Of a DNA stretch of 64,000 bases, positions 23,421-36,599 are shown piece after piece. A program made the position numbers and the translations under genes. Positions within the stretch are counted from its first letter, which is position 1, and each line of letters starts with the position of its first letter. Under the pieces are notes generated by a model. The model was not told where the DNA came from, made no database searches, and saw nothing but the letters and a program-made list of their open reading frames with translations. Origin of the DNA: Sipunculus nudus (taxonomy: Eukaryota; Annelida; Sipuncula; Golfingiida; Sipunculidae); contig CM049311.1 in the NCBI GenBank assembly GCA_026874595.1, positions 56,177,953-56,241,952 on the forward strand, given 5' to 3'.

Positions 23421-24689
23421 TCTCGTCAACATCAAATGGAGCTAGTGGGCTAAATCAAACTGAATTGACTAAACATCAAGAAATGAATCTCGAGTGAACT
23501 AATAAACGACCTTGAACGTGTCAAGTGAAAATGTACGGTCCACTTTGAAACAGAATCCAGCCGTACATATATTTCGGGGGTGCTATCATTAACCTTTCAG
23601 GACACGTTGAAATTTATGCCCGGGCCAGTTTTGCGCCTTATTAACAAGACAATGACGATCCTCAGTCCAATTTAACTGGAGGTAAACATGCCGCAGGGAA
23701 TAATGAATGATGTCACCAGCAGGCGTCAGATCTCGTCCTACCATGGCCGACCGTCTAAACCATGCAGATTCCGAAATCACGAATAACTGCTTTGTGTTGC
23801 TATAGCTATTTATAGCCCTCTGTTGCGAACTCTGAATCATGTATTAACAAGTTGCGAGTAGATTGTTATTGGACCTGAAAGATATTAAACGTATTAATAC
23901 CACATATTGTTTGCCCAAGGTTCCCAAATCTGGCGTTCATCGTTCATAGATATATTTAAACATGATTTGGACACGTTCAGATAATATTTGTTTAATATGG
24001 GTAAATTGCATACAGCTGGCGTCCTGGACACCAACATCAGATCCTACCAGTACTAACAATGACGGATTTTAACTTTAACATACTTTATGGTTGGTCATTG
24101 TCGGAGTGCTTTTGCCCTGTACCTGTGTTCACTAATAACAAGTCATGCATGTGGCAGCGTCAAAATGGCCGCCAGACACGATCGATGACGCGGAGAACCG
24201 ACTTTAATCGATAACGCACATTATGGTTCATGTCGTCTGCTAACCCAGGATGACCACTGGCGTCTCTTGATGAGACATCTCCTGCGTATTTGCACCTTTC
24301 TCACTGACCATGTTGAAGAGAATTAAAATATTTCCTGTGGGATCCCAATATTAATGAATAAACCTCGAGTATAATGTCGACAGGACTCGAGAAACCTACA
24401 TTTTGACTATTGACACAAATTCCACAACTGTATTCACAGGTAAACTGCATTCAAAAACAAAATACAAGATTTTTTTAAATATAAGCCTCTGTTTATAAAT
24501 GGCACTTGGAATTTTGGTAGCAAGAACTGCATTATTGATTCATAATATTAAGACATCCTTTGCTGTGGTGCCCTTGTTGTTTCCCGCCTGGTTAATGGCT
24601 TGGTGATGTTGAGCTTGGTTTCACGGTTTACCACAATCCACATCATATTTCTATAAACGCCGGAGTTTCGTTCTCATACAAAGCGGATT

Positions 24690-24815
24690 CCTTACCCCCT
24701 GGACCCCCCCCCCCTTTGTTTTTCCGCCTCCAACCTTCTTTAAGAGTTTCAGACCATTTTATTCCGGACCTGAACCCCCCCCCCCCTCCCCCCCCCCTTT
24801 TTTTAGTACCTTCGG
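24690..24815. repeat. C-rich MITE remnants
   Basis: Two poly-C runs (about 24703-24714 and 24775-24797) occur in the context TTCCGGACCTGAACCCCC and ACCCCCTGGACCCCC. The same pairing of CCTGGA with poly-C is seen at 62800-62890, so these are probably decayed members of the GGATCC-type MITE family. Confidence 0.4.
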
Positions 24816-25188
24816 AACTTTTTAAAGGCTGAATGATTGGTCCTCCTTGGTTTGACCCCTCCTTTTCCTAACTCAATGATGCCCCCTTGTAATATCTTGG
24901 CTTCAAATTAAGACGCTTCAATTTTAAAATATTAATGTTATGCGAGAGCTCGGATACACTGGGGCTTGATCTTGTTTCCTTCATCAGTCTTTAGCAGCTA
25001 AGAAGACAACTTGATGATGCCCCTCGCCTCCTCTCTTGTGCATTCTCGCCACTCCACTAGTGGGACATTGTGTCAGTGTAGTTTAGTTGATCTATGGCTA
25101 TGGTTCCTAACAGGTACAAGTCGAATAGTGGTAGACACAAGAGGGAAGTGAAAGAATAGTCAGCACGTTTGGAGTTATTATCTTCCTC

Positions 25189-25194
<6 letters not shown>

Positions 25195-25222
<28 letters not shown>
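25195..25222. repeat. TA microsatellite
   Basis: About 28 bp of TA. Confidence 0.95.
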
Positions 25223-25224
<2 letters not shown>

Positions 25225-25962
25225 CTATTTAATAATATTACTATTATTTTTATTATTCAATAGGTATATTTCCAGCCAGAGTAAACAAACTCAGATGTAT
25301 TTTGAGCTAGGATGCCAGGTGTACACTGCTCAGTTTAGCTGTGACCCGTTGAACCTGACTGACTAAGCCTTTGGTCTTTTAATATGGCTGTGTATTCCGG
25401 CTCCATACATCAAAGGTTTGACCAGAGCGACCGCGGAAAGCATATGGTCTAAAAGGATCACCTACATGAAAAAGTGCATTGATTATATGTTACTGAAAAC
25501 ATATCTAAATAAAAGAGGTGTCATCTAAAAAGACAAGTAAGTAATCAAAAGGCTTCTTTCGCGCGATTACCCTCAATACGGCATTTTTAAAAGGATGATA
25601 TTCAATTCATTGAAACTCAATTACGCATATGACGTTGGATTACTGGAGACAAGGTCGGAAAAGTATAGTCCACTCACTAGTTAGAGGTACGCCCGTTGAT
25701 CCTTATAATATCGCCCACAAAACTGTTACATTTAAAATGTTCAGTGTCTGTTCTTATGGCATAGTTTACCGTCGGAAAGGTGATCTATAGAAAATGGACT
25801 TTTTATACAGGCTGAGTAAAGGGATTCGTGGTTTAACCTTAACGATATCTTATCTGAGGCACGGCTTGTTAGTTCCTGTCAGGATGTATATTTGCATCAC
25901 TGAGGAAGCGGTCGGGAATGAGATACTTTTCTCAGCGGTGTGAGAGAAGGTAATTTTTTGTC

Positions 25963-26426
25963 ATGACACGGCAGGGTTTGTATTGGATTCATTTTACATT
26001 CATGGCCGCACGACAGCGGAGGCAGTCACCAAGAGCTGGACGGATTTCACCGCCCCAGATCAACTCCATTCCGATGCTGTGCATTATCCGGGGGCACGGG
26101 ACCTTTGTAATTGTTTTATCAAGCACCTCTGTTGTGCAATTCCAAATCATGAGCTTCGATGCCAAGTCCGAGAATGCACCGACTTAACAAATTCTGCCGC
26201 ATGCAACAGCCAGAGCAGGGAAAAGAAAACCCTGAGAAATCAATACGAAGAGGCCAGTCGATTGTTCTTGTTTTATCTCCACAGCCACCAACGGACAACG
26301 GGTACTGTCTTGGGGCCCACTTCTCGTTCTGATAGAGACAAGGCACGGAATGCCAATTATGGAGCTGATCAGCCCTTAGGGAAGGAGAGGGTCTCAAAGA
26401 CAAAGGAGAACCGACAATCAGTGTGA
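25963..26426 (+). other. Long open frame of unknown nature, possibly a conserved noncoding block
   Basis: A + strand frame with ATG at 25983 runs 147 codons to 26426. That is among the longest ATG-started frames outside the CUB exons, and it lies in a GC-balanced block. The deduced product is hydrophilic, with a Cys-rich part (DLCNCFIKHLCC, about residues 40-51) and a basic C-terminal part. The opposite strand is also open over 26119-26403, which favours composition over coding. No family is recognised and no splice sites are convincing. It could be a lone ORF, a decayed gene or a conserved regulatory element. Confidence 0.2.
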
Positions 26427-27589
26427 ATATACAATGGAGGTTTGAAGCCGCAGGCTTTATAAATCAACCTTTATATCACTATAATACACTTAAACGCGTA
26501 AAAAAAGGCCGCCATGACGATCCATGACGCTAGATCGCTGCTAACAACTGCCGGTATAGTTGTCACCTCCCGGGGGACGCAAAGCCACCTGCAATTAGCG
26601 CTGAGAACCACTGAATGCCAAAAGACACCCATGTCGCGACTAAACTTAACAAAGGCGGAAAGTCTGTTGATAAATTCCCCCTTTATATGATTAAACATAC
26701 TCTAGGGGCCCCTTAACGTGGAAGATTGAAGGTGATAATTGACTGTTTCTTCAAAATTTACAGGAAGTCGAGTCTGAGATTTACACTGATATAAAATAAC
26801 CCAGAACACTTCACTACTGCTGGTAATTTGTTACGCTCTTCCCTGTGCTTGCATTTATTAAATGTTTACTCCATTACTAGGCTGAAAGAAATATGATGCG
26901 AATACATCATATACCAGTGGGTTCTGAAGGACGTTTTGTTATTTTGAAGCAATTGGGCACTCGATTTAATCAAATTAAACAGACTGTTGACATCTATAAA
27001 GACACTATACCATGCCTGTTGGGATTGCCTTCTCGGTCAGAATAATACCTGTTAGTGGTTTACATATTGCATAATAACAATTTGTCGTGTCAAGCTCTTT
27101 CGATCAAACTACTAATTTTACAGTAGCCGGTACCAGACCTTAATTAGCCTTAATTAGCGTCGTGTGCGCGGTTGACAGGATATTCACGTGGTATCTTGAC
27201 AGTGATGGTTCAAATTACTGTTAGCAAAAAAGACCTTGATCAGGGAGATTGCTGTGTGCCGGGAGCGGATCAACGATTTTCAAATAGAAGGCGTTTTCTT
27301 GAATTACTGGGTCGTAAAGGGAAGACGTTCCTCGAGTGGAATCAAAGAATATTTAGCACCGTGATCTTAACTTACTACCATATGACCTGGCTCAGGTAGA
27401 TCTGACCTTTATACTTACCTTCAACCGCAGGTTCTCGTCACTTGATGATCTTGGGGGTGGAGGGATAAACTATAAACTTTTAACAAGAGCAACTGGGGAA
27501 AATCACATTTTTTTCTGGATTGAGCGTGTATTGTTTTATTTCACAGGTTTGCAAGTTTAATAATGTGGGAGCGCCCCCTGGTACTATTC

Positions 27590-27718
27590 TAAATCCGCCC
27601 CTGAGAAGGAGAGAGGAATAGGCCCCATGGGGGGGGGGGGGGGCCTCACATCAGGGAAGGCATCTGTCAGAGGGCATGAGTGTATAGGAACACATTTCGG
27701 TTGGAGGGGGGGGGGGGG
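27590..27718. repeat. GGATCC-type MITE remnant and poly-G tracts
   Basis: AAATCCGCCCCTGAG at 27591 resembles the CAGGGGCGGAT end of the MITE family. It is followed by poly-G runs at 27629-27643 and 27706-27718. Confidence 0.4.
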
Positions 27719-27860
27719 TGATTAACAGCCTTATGAAAAAACTACATTAATAACGAGGATGATCTAGGATTTGTGTTTGTGTTTCTATTTAAGTACAAGC
27801 ATAGATAGAATGCTCAACTGCAAGAGTCTGCTTTGGCTAGATATCTAGGATAGTTTATCT

Positions 27861-27916
27861 GTTTAAAATATTGGGAGGGGGATGCAGAATGGCATCCCCC
27901 CATCCCCTATTTAAAC
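27861..27916. repeat. Imperfect palindrome of 56 bp
   Basis: GGGGGATGC (27877-27885), loop AGAATG, GCATCCCCC (27892-27900) is a perfect 9 bp stem. It is extended outward, imperfectly, to GTTTAAA on the left and TTTAAAC on the right. Confidence 0.6.
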
Positions 27917-29131
27917 TGGGGAGGCAATAGCCCCCTTCTGTTCCCTGCTTCCTATACCACTGTAAAGACAGATTAGAGGGGTAGAATATGCATATACGGG
28001 TAAAAATTACTTCATTGTATAATGTATGTTTAAGTTAACAACAAGAAATATATAAACACGCACAGAGGACCCAAGCAGCTCGACAGCAAACTTCACAAAT
28101 ACGGCGTGCGTAACAAACCCGGTGCCTGTTCCTCAATAAATCGTGCATCTACGGTTTATTTCTTGTTTTGTTGGAAAAGGTGGACATCTTGGGGGAAGCG
28201 TACTTGTTTATAACTTGTGGTAAACTTGATAACCTAATGAGATAATGAAACAATTCGGTTTACTGTTACTGGGATACCCACAATGTCCTGTAAGCAATAA
28301 TCAATCCAAACCTAATTAGTCGTTGCTTTCCCTTTTATTCGGTAATAGCTTGACTTTAGTGGACAAATTGCATTGACCTCGATGACCCCTGCTATTCTCC
28401 AACAATCTGTTAATGGATCAGTGTGTTATCATCACTGATGATCATTGTAAGTATGTCATTACTGAATAAATGCGGTGATCAAAGACGCATAAAGAACGTA
28501 GCCGGTCCGGCTCAGGTGTCTGCTCACAGTGATATTTAGCCCACAGCCCATCCCTGCATGATGATTTCCAGATTCCCATTCACATGCCTCTCGCATCACG
28601 TAAAAATCACCAGCTGACCAGCTGCAATCCATCCGGACATGTCAGTTGTATATGAACAGAACATATAACTAAGACATACAGCTAATATGTTCTCGATATT
28701 CATACATGAACCAAGATATATAGGTTGAAGATTCTTGTAATTTATACAATGTATTGAACGTTCCACTGTCTTTGTATTTAGCTGGATTACGAGGATTCTC
28801 ATTGTCATGTAACAATGCAACAAAAGGAATCAAGCTAAACCAAATTTAATTCTTGTATTCATGTGGGTTTTTGCAGATCCAAGATAAATGTTCTCCTACG
28901 GAATACCATCCCCCCCCCCCTCTCTCTCTTTCTCTCAATCAAGTGGCTCATATATAGACTGGTTCATCATAAGCTTAATCTAGCGGATGAAGGCGTTTAT
29001 AGTGATCCTTGCTTAAATCTGAACAGAGCTAATACAAAGTTACACCTCGAAATTATAACCACCAACGGGGCCTCGATAAAGTGGTTGCATTTTCGAGGTG
29101 GTCGTCCATGCGAGGTACTATTTGATTCAAA

Positions 29132-29189
29132 ATGTTTTCAGTGTTTCAGCTCACATTATACTATGTCTGTATTTGCTTTATGTTGTTAG
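29132..29189 (+). CDS. Alternative protein start: signal peptide fused to first CUB exon
   Basis: An ATG at 29132 with A at -3, preceded by an in-frame TGA at 29123, opens a frame that runs without a break into the first CUB exon. Its first 22 codons, MFSVFQLTLYYVCICFMLLV then LG, are strongly hydrophobic and end right before the first CUB cysteine, as a signal peptide would. The same T-rich bases also read as a polypyrimidine tract ending in TTGTTAG at 29189. So this is either the true start of the protein or intron next to an acceptor. It competes with the exon at 11222-11288. Transcript data would settle it. Confidence 0.4.
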
Positions 29190-29370
29190 TGCTCGGCTGC
29201 CAGTACTACCTCACTAGTGACTACGCCATCAACGGTACATTCAGGAGCCCTAACTTTCCGGATCCCTACCCCCATCCAACAAAGTGTGAGTACGTGTTCC
29301 AGGGTAACCCCGACCAACGTCTCAACGTCAGCTTCCGGGTATTTGACCTGGCGCCCACCGCGTCCAATAG
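29190..29370 (+). CDS. CUB protein exon: first half of CUB domain 1
   Basis: This exon (181 bp) encodes the first 60 residues of a CUB domain, beginning GCQYYLTSDYAINGTFRSPN. It has the hallmarks of a CUB N-terminal half: Cys1, G-x-F-x-S-P-x-F-P-x-x-Y-P, Cys2 in KCEYVF, and an F-x-x-F-D-L strand. NGT and NVS are possible N-glycosylation sites. CUB domains are extracellular beta-sandwich modules for protein binding. The acceptor is GTTGTTAG ending 29189 (phase 1) and the donor AATAG followed by GTGAGC (phase 2). The phase 2 end fits the next exon at 53908, which supplies the rest of the domain. Family guess: SOL-1-like or NETO-like auxiliary protein. It could be another CUB-only protein. Confidence 0.88.
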
Positions 29371-32300
29371 GTGAGCGTTTATACTTCATCCAGCCAATCA
29401 GATATAACCAGACATGCAAATATCCAAGATATCTGTATTTCCATATATGATTTATTTAGTGATCTTATATGTCTGAAGAATTTCCTTCAGAATTCAGATT
29501 TCTTAATTAGCATCTTGACATTTTACCTTATATGTGGTCTGTTTTGTATTAATTTAAATCCGATAATTTGGGTAACAAATTGGATATCTGTGATAAGATG
29601 TATAAACATAAGATCATGTCCGCCCAGAAATAAGTTGTGTATTTCACTGACATTATATAAAAAAGCGAAATCATGTTAGTGCTACTTTAAATAAATGCAA
29701 AACTTTGGCTGGAACGAATTGTGACAACATTGCGTTTATATAAAAAGAATAATTGTGGCACTAAGAGAGTGCAATATTGAGTAGAGAATTTATCGAAGAA
29801 TAATGGTAAAACTTATTATATGACGTTTTGTAATGGTTAGAAACTTTTTAAACACGCAAGATATCCGCAGGAATGTACTTGCAGTTTTTAATTTTCGGTT
29901 TTCAGTTGCTCTGCTGGTGTTGTTGAAATATTTTTTTTTTATGCATTTTATTTATTTCGCCAAACCAGGACGACAGTTTGAAGGTAGCTTTCCTTGGCAG
30001 AAAAATGCCCTACCGTGTAGGGGCCCAATCCTTTGGGAATGTGGATTGAGTATATCAAAATATGTTTGACAATGATATTCTATTTCTAGGCAAAATTTCT
30101 ATGAATTTGGAATGTATGAAAAATCTAAAAAACTGGGAAAAGAAGTATGAGTGCATGGTTTAGGAACATTAACCTTTATTTCTTTAATTTGTGATACGAG
30201 TGAAGATTCAATTCCTCATTCATTTTTTGAGTGACATTAGAAAATAGAATGTCCTATGATACTCATCTTTCTGACAAAGGAAAATTAATTTTATTATTAA
30301 GCTTAACAAAGTGATGAAAATTTAAAGAAAAAGGAATCCTAGTAAACTTAATACCACTAGAATTTCGCTTAGATAACAATGGTTTGATAGAGCGGCTGCC
30401 ATCGGCACAGCTTCGGTGAATTAGAAAAAGTAGGAAACCTATGAGAATTCAACACTGAAATAACTCAAAATACAGCTCAATCCTGATCCTCCTGGCAAAT
30501 CAATCAATACAGACGCCACGCTGTCAGTCATCATTATACGGCACAAGACCAATTCCTAACAAAGAAAAACTCTTTAAGTGTTGCGTAAGATGTTCAATAT
30601 CCGGAATAACTCTTTTTAATTTGGATTTTCGAGTGAGCGAGACTGCTGGTGAATTTACAATGATGAATGTATTTTCAGAGTCAGCAGATTTACTTTTGAT
30701 TTTCTGCTACGTTCCTAATGGATGTGTAGGTGTCGATACGTCACTGTACAACATTTGCCGCCTTTTTCATCTCCTGTCGTATGCTGGATATATATCTGCA
30801 GCACTTATGTTAAATTTTTATGCCAAAATTTCTTTCTTATTTATAAAACCTGGATAAAGTATAAGGCACAAGTAGCGCAGGTGTTACGTTATTCATCCCC
30901 CACGCTCCCCCCAGCAATTTTATCCTGTAGTTATCGTGAAGTCTAGGTGTAAATAGATGAGATAGAAATGGTGAGGATAATGACGTCACTTGAAAAATCA
31001 GACCAATTTGAATTATTTTCCTTTTTTATTGGATGAATAGTGTATGTTATAAATGTTAAAACCATTGGTATGAGATTATTGATAATTGGGTAAATGTGTT
31101 TGGTTCATTATGATTAAATGAATAACACGGGTCTTTAACTTCTCTTGCAAATTCTCAATCTGATCTTGACAAAATTATTAACAACGGTCTTCCGAGGCAA
31201 GAGAAAAAGAAATGACACGAAAAGTTATTTTTTCTTGATCTGGAAAATTCATGAACATGTAGATTTGCCGCTAACCCGTTCGTTAAGCTTGCATTTGTTA
31301 CATTAAACATTGAAATTCATCTGTCTATTTTTTTTTAAATTTTTCTCAAGATGTTACTAACAGATATCTTTCTTTCGTAAACAAACTAATGATTAGACAG
31401 AAGATTACTTTGCATCAGGAATGAGCCTCTGCGATTTTAACTTTTCAGATTACGGTGCATGTGTGTGTGTTTAGGAGGTGGGGCACTCGAAAATTACAAA
31501 AAATTAACCTTTTTGAATTATAATTAGCCAGAAAGCAAAAATTAATACACAGTGATAAATACAGAGCGAAAGAACAGTTATGCATAGGTGGAGGTTAATT
31601 GGCTTCACGCTTGAAAAGGACGGGAAATCCAAACTGTTAGTGACAGAATGAGCTTTATGTAAGAACAATAGGGGATGTTAACATCAAAGACGGAACGGAA
31701 TGGGCTTTTCATGGAGAAAATAGTATATTATGGATCCGAAAAGGATGTACCATTGTATATAGGAAGAAAAGACATCCGTGTATTTGATTGCATCCAATCC
31801 AGCAGAAAAATGAACAGCGATCCATCCACCATCTTCATCAAGTAACCCTACACAAGAAGTACACATGGCTATTTTCTTAATTTTTTTTCTGTAATTTTAT
31901 GGGAATGGACAAGCTAAAGGTTGCATCACTTATAAAATTTCTCGAGTTACTTGAGATATCTGGCCAAACTAGACGAGGGACCTTGGATATCTATTATTTA
32001 TCAGCCCATTGCGTAACAGCGAGCGTGTATGAGATAACGCCGATCACTATGTTTTCGCCCAATTTATTCTCTATTATAAACTCTTAAAGCTTGAGCGTAG
32101 ACCTAATTTCACGCTGGGTTTGTCAGTAAGCCGTTGGTTCCTAGGTTCTCTCTCGTGCATCAGTCATGTCTTTCGAGACGCCGTGCAAAACAAAACTGGG
32201 ATAAAATTACTCAACACGCACTTGACAGACCTGCTTTCGTGAGATGACCGCCTGTTGACCCTGTTAAGATCGACTTTGGTAATTAACCTCAAAAAGCCTT

Positions 32301-33085
32301 CTGGAGTGATGCCTAATCTTGCCGCCGTCTCACATTGCCTGACGTGAAATCATACTGAGCTGTCCTCGGGTTAAGGAGAATAGGATGACTAGGGATAAAC
32401 CCTGATAGCGCATTTGTTTTAGATAAGAGCGGAACTCAATGACCAAGTTTAATTGTTACAATCTACCTTGACAGTAACTGGAATTGCACCTTACCACGAC
32501 AGGTTAAATACTAGAAATACTCATACAAACATCAGTTCTTCACCTAACTGAAATTGTATTTCGAAAAGTAGCAAAATTGGACATAGCACCCTTTTTGGCT
32601 TTTCGCTTCACAAACGTTTATTTGTCCAAGATATATTTTTCAGGGGAGAGAAAGAGACATAGATAGACATATTAGACACAAGAGCGTGACTGGCCAGGTT
32701 TTATCACAAAATAAAGAATTTGCTGTGAATCTGATTGCAAAGAATTCTTGATATCTGGCATCAAGTAATTCTCCTTTTTTGGGAGTTTTTCGCGCATGCG
32801 TAAGATCGGACCTCTGGTCAGGCCGTCATGTAATGGTTATTGACATACGTGGACTGAGTTTGCACGTCCGTGTGCCGGTATAGGGTGGCCAGGAAACTTA
32901 AGTTTTTGCCAAAACGAATTTATAGTGTGAGATAAGACCTTTAATTTTTCCAGAATCCATGTAACGCAAAACACAACTCATCGCAATACAGTTTACTTCA
33001 TAAGGGCCATTCGATTCGTTATTCCATGTTCACATATATTTAGCGAATGTCAGGTCCGTCCATTTATGAGAAATTTAAAATCAGC

Positions 33086-33186
<101 letters not shown>

Positions 33187-34182
33187 CATTCATTGAACCA
33201 ATTACAGCAATTAGCAGGAAACAAATCTTTTGAAGCCCCCTTTTTGAACAACTGAGGAACTTGGGTGTGATACCAGTATAAAGCAGCCTTTCGTCAGGCC
33301 CATAATACCATGGAGCATAAAGCAGGGTATGGAGGACGGTGCAGGTTACTCAAGGCTAGAAACAATGGATGTCATGTAACAGGGATAAGCCAGGTGCTCT
33401 TTTGGGTAAAGCAGTGAAATTTGATACGATTTAAATTACGTACGTTAAGAGACAGAATCTTTACAGCTAGTGTCCTCACGGATGAAGCCAGGCACGGATA
33501 TCAATTTTTTTATTTATCTAAAAATATTCTTTATTATGATATATTTCCATTGTGAAGGATACATTAGATTTGCACAAATGGGCGTGCCTTTGAGAATAAC
33601 ACTATGTGCATTCTGGGAATGGAACATTTTACATGAAAATAACATACTTGCCAATTATTGGCGACATAACATTCAATGGCAACAAATTATCTGACCAAAC
33701 AGATGCGGATGCTGAGTATTGATGCTTAGGACAATAAGGGATTAGGTTGTCATGGAAACAACATTTCTCGATTACTTTTAGTGCGCAGCTGTGGGCCTTT
33801 TCCCGGTAACATTAACTAATATGTCCCCCTAGGACGGGGCTTAAGACGTTGATAGCGGAAGACAGTCCTTTTACGTAATCGAAGCGAAGTGAAATAAGAA
33901 ATGAAGCGATATGAGAGAGAGAGAGCAATCATGAAGAAACTATGCCTTATGACTTAGAAAAGGCCCGGAGGTAACTTCAGTCCTGGTGAACGAATCCAAT
34001 TAAATTAGTGAATAAGCCCAGGACGGGAACCCCGACCTGCTGATCGAATACAGACAGAATACCGAGATACAGATGAAGTCGTGACGCTCTTCCCGCCGAG
34101 CAGATAGTCCGGATTCAGACACGGACCAGGGCCTTTGTATCTGAGCGGCATCTCCGTGATTGTGATCTCTGACATTGGTCCG

Positions 34183-34296
34183 CTGTCTGGAGACACAATT
34201 TTCTCTTATATTACCAGCGATTGGCACAATGTTAACCCAAACCGAGGAAAAACGTACAAATTACAGCCTTCTTGTCTCTCTGACGTCTCCAGACAG
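34183..34296. repeat. Perfect 12 bp inverted repeat with 90 bp spacer
   Basis: CTGTCTGGAGAC at 34183-34194 and GTCTCCAGACAG at 34285-34296. Both arms contain CAGAC/GTCTG boxes of the kind bound by SMAD proteins. They lie in a GC-balanced block (34000-34360) where both strands have open frames, which suggests unusual constraint or composition. A role is inference. Confidence 0.5.
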
Positions 34297-34771
34297 ATTT
34301 CTTCACTCTCAGCGCCTGGACCGGCCCGCTCTGTAAAGAAACATGATCAAAGAGCAACATGAATGAACTAACAACAGGCGAGAGGTTGTAAACTAAACAT
34401 ATGTCAGGATTGTCAGTAGCATCCAGTTAATGACCAATACAAATATTACATATAGAAACAAGTGATCACTGCTCGGACTTGTGTAAAGAAAATATCTTTT
34501 TACTTATTATTGAACTTATATATGTGTGTGTGTGAATCAGGTTTCCATCGTACATCACGGAAAAAGATGGTGTATAAATAACGAGTTTATAACCAAATGG
34601 TGAAATTGTGTTGGCAAACACAAGCAGTGTCGTTATTTCGTGGCTGCTGCAATAAAAAGAAAAGGACCATTAGAACGACTGGCGATTATCGGTAATGTGT
34701 CGACTATTGAACAAACTGTTAATCCTGTTTAATAGATATATACTTTGAACACTATGTGCTGAATACCTGTA

Positions 34772-34772
<1 letters not shown>

Positions 34773-34831
<59 letters not shown>
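34773..34831. repeat. TA microsatellite
   Basis: About 59 bp of TA. Confidence 0.97.
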
Positions 34832-34836
<5 letters not shown>

Positions 34837-35498
34837 CGTTTGGGTCTTCAAGCATTTCCTATCGAATATTATACTGCCGTACATTGTTGGCAGTAAAATT
34901 GAGTAAATTTTACATATACCAAACATACATAACATATTAGACAATTCCATTGCCAGCATAATACAGGCACGGTTGAACACTATATGCGAGGCTCGAGTTA
35001 TCCAGTATTGGCCATTTTGTGCAATATTGCCATTTAGTAGTCTAGAAATCTATTTAACGTATCCTTTATGACCGAGTCCAGACGGACATAGACGTCAAAA
35101 TTCCTTTAACTGCCCGGGCTTTCATCAAATCAAAATCTTCAGAGAGATTGTTCTGAAGGCTGGGTTTATAAAGACGCTACTTTTAAGAAGAAGCCATGGG
35201 CGTTTGGCAATGTCATTGAATACTTCGGGGGTTATATTTCAAGGAAGATAAATGATACTTTATCGTGTACCCATGCACGAAATTACCCTCTTCCGTTAAC
35301 GTTTGTCTGTGTGTGGCTGACTGGTTCAGCTGCTGGGCAGCAGGGTGTCACAGTAGACAAAGAGGCCAGTCGGCTGCTGGAACAGCCTGCAACAGTCTTG
35401 CATATTAAATTCTTATCCTCTGTAACTCGTCATTCTTACTGTTCTGTATAAATATTCATTCTCAGATATCATTTGAAAATGCAGTTGACACTAAAGGA

Positions 35499-35500
<2 letters not shown>

Positions 35501-35557
<57 letters not shown>
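35501..35557. repeat. CA then TA microsatellite
   Basis: About 22 CA units (35501-35544) pass directly into TA units (to 35557). Confidence 0.97.
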
Positions 35558-36599
35558 TGCACGTGTATGCCGCTTTACAGTGTAATGGACTAAGGTGGAT
35601 AAATATTTTGGACAAAATTAGCGTCTTCTAACCCTGCTTCTATTACAAACAATTGGATAAAAGACCCTTGTACGTTTAAATTGATTGTTACTGTCAGGTG
35701 TCAAAATGCACGACCAATTCCTCATTCACCTTGTTCTCGCATATTTCGCATGTTTATACTACCTCAAGAGGTCAAGGCCACTTTGTAAGCTTAAAGATAA
35801 GAACAAGACCTATAACCTACGACAAAATCATTAGCGGTCTCCAAAAATCTAGATTTAATGCTTGAATCAGCGAATTTTACCATCATTGTTTCACTGCCAA
35901 AAAACAGACATCCACACAACAACTATCACAAGCGGACGATACTGCCGAGGTATACGCATAGCAAACAAAATTAGTGAATTCGCAAGGGACAGGCGTTATC
36001 AAGGAATCTGATTAAAGGGACCCAATCACCTATCTGACCTCGATAAACTAATTTTTATCCTTTGGAGATTTTATAATAATACGCCAGATAACGTGGATAT
36101 CACCCCACATATGCTGCTTGTTTTCTTTATATCAGCGTGTTTTTAATATGTGGGGGCCCGCCAAAATGTTCAAAACCAATTCATCAAGGGCATCTGGCAG
36201 TAAGTCAGATAAGCCAGAGCTTTGCAAATGGTTTTTTTACAACAAGTAACCTTTCTACCTCCGCATTTATGCAACCTACTACTTTAGCTTACATGTCTGT
36301 TTGTCAACATTCCTGTGTAAACAAACATGTTGTTGATAAACAAGTTAATAAAACTTTCTAGAAGGCCTTATAAGAACTTTTCACAACCAAAATTACCGTA
36401 AGGTCATTATTAAATAAAAAGAGGAAGCCAGAACTCACATTAATTCTTTTCAAAAGGTAGATGTAAGGGCACCTTTAAGATTCAAAATGGCTTCTAAAGT
36501 ATCGGGATGTTTTACCATAGTGCAAATCTTCTGTGGATACGTCTGCAATAATTTGTATATACAGAAACAAAAAGCGACCGAGAATGTATGAAATGTGTG

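Larger units (their letters stand above)
23421..25962. other. Unique DNA with C-rich and TA repeats, no gene
   Basis: No gene is recognised. CAAAATGGCCGCC, close to the YY1 consensus, occurs near 24161. C-rich MITE remnants lie at 24690-24815 and a TA tract at 25195-25222. Confidence 0.4.
26427..29131. other. Unique DNA with G-rich repeats, no supported gene
   Basis: No gene is recognised. GGCCGCCATGACG near 26507 matches the inverse of a YY1-type site. G-rich MITE remnants lie at 27590-27718 and an imperfect palindrome at 27861-27916. A pyrimidine-rich run (CCCCCCCCCCTCTCTCT) lies near 28911. Confidence 0.4.

Noticed and set aside
34000-34362. Overlapping open frames on both strands
   Set aside because: No recognised product on either strand. 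The block is noted for its inverted repeat instead.
34670-34855. Open frame encoding an Ile-Tyr repeat
   Set aside because: It is the translation of a TA microsatellite.
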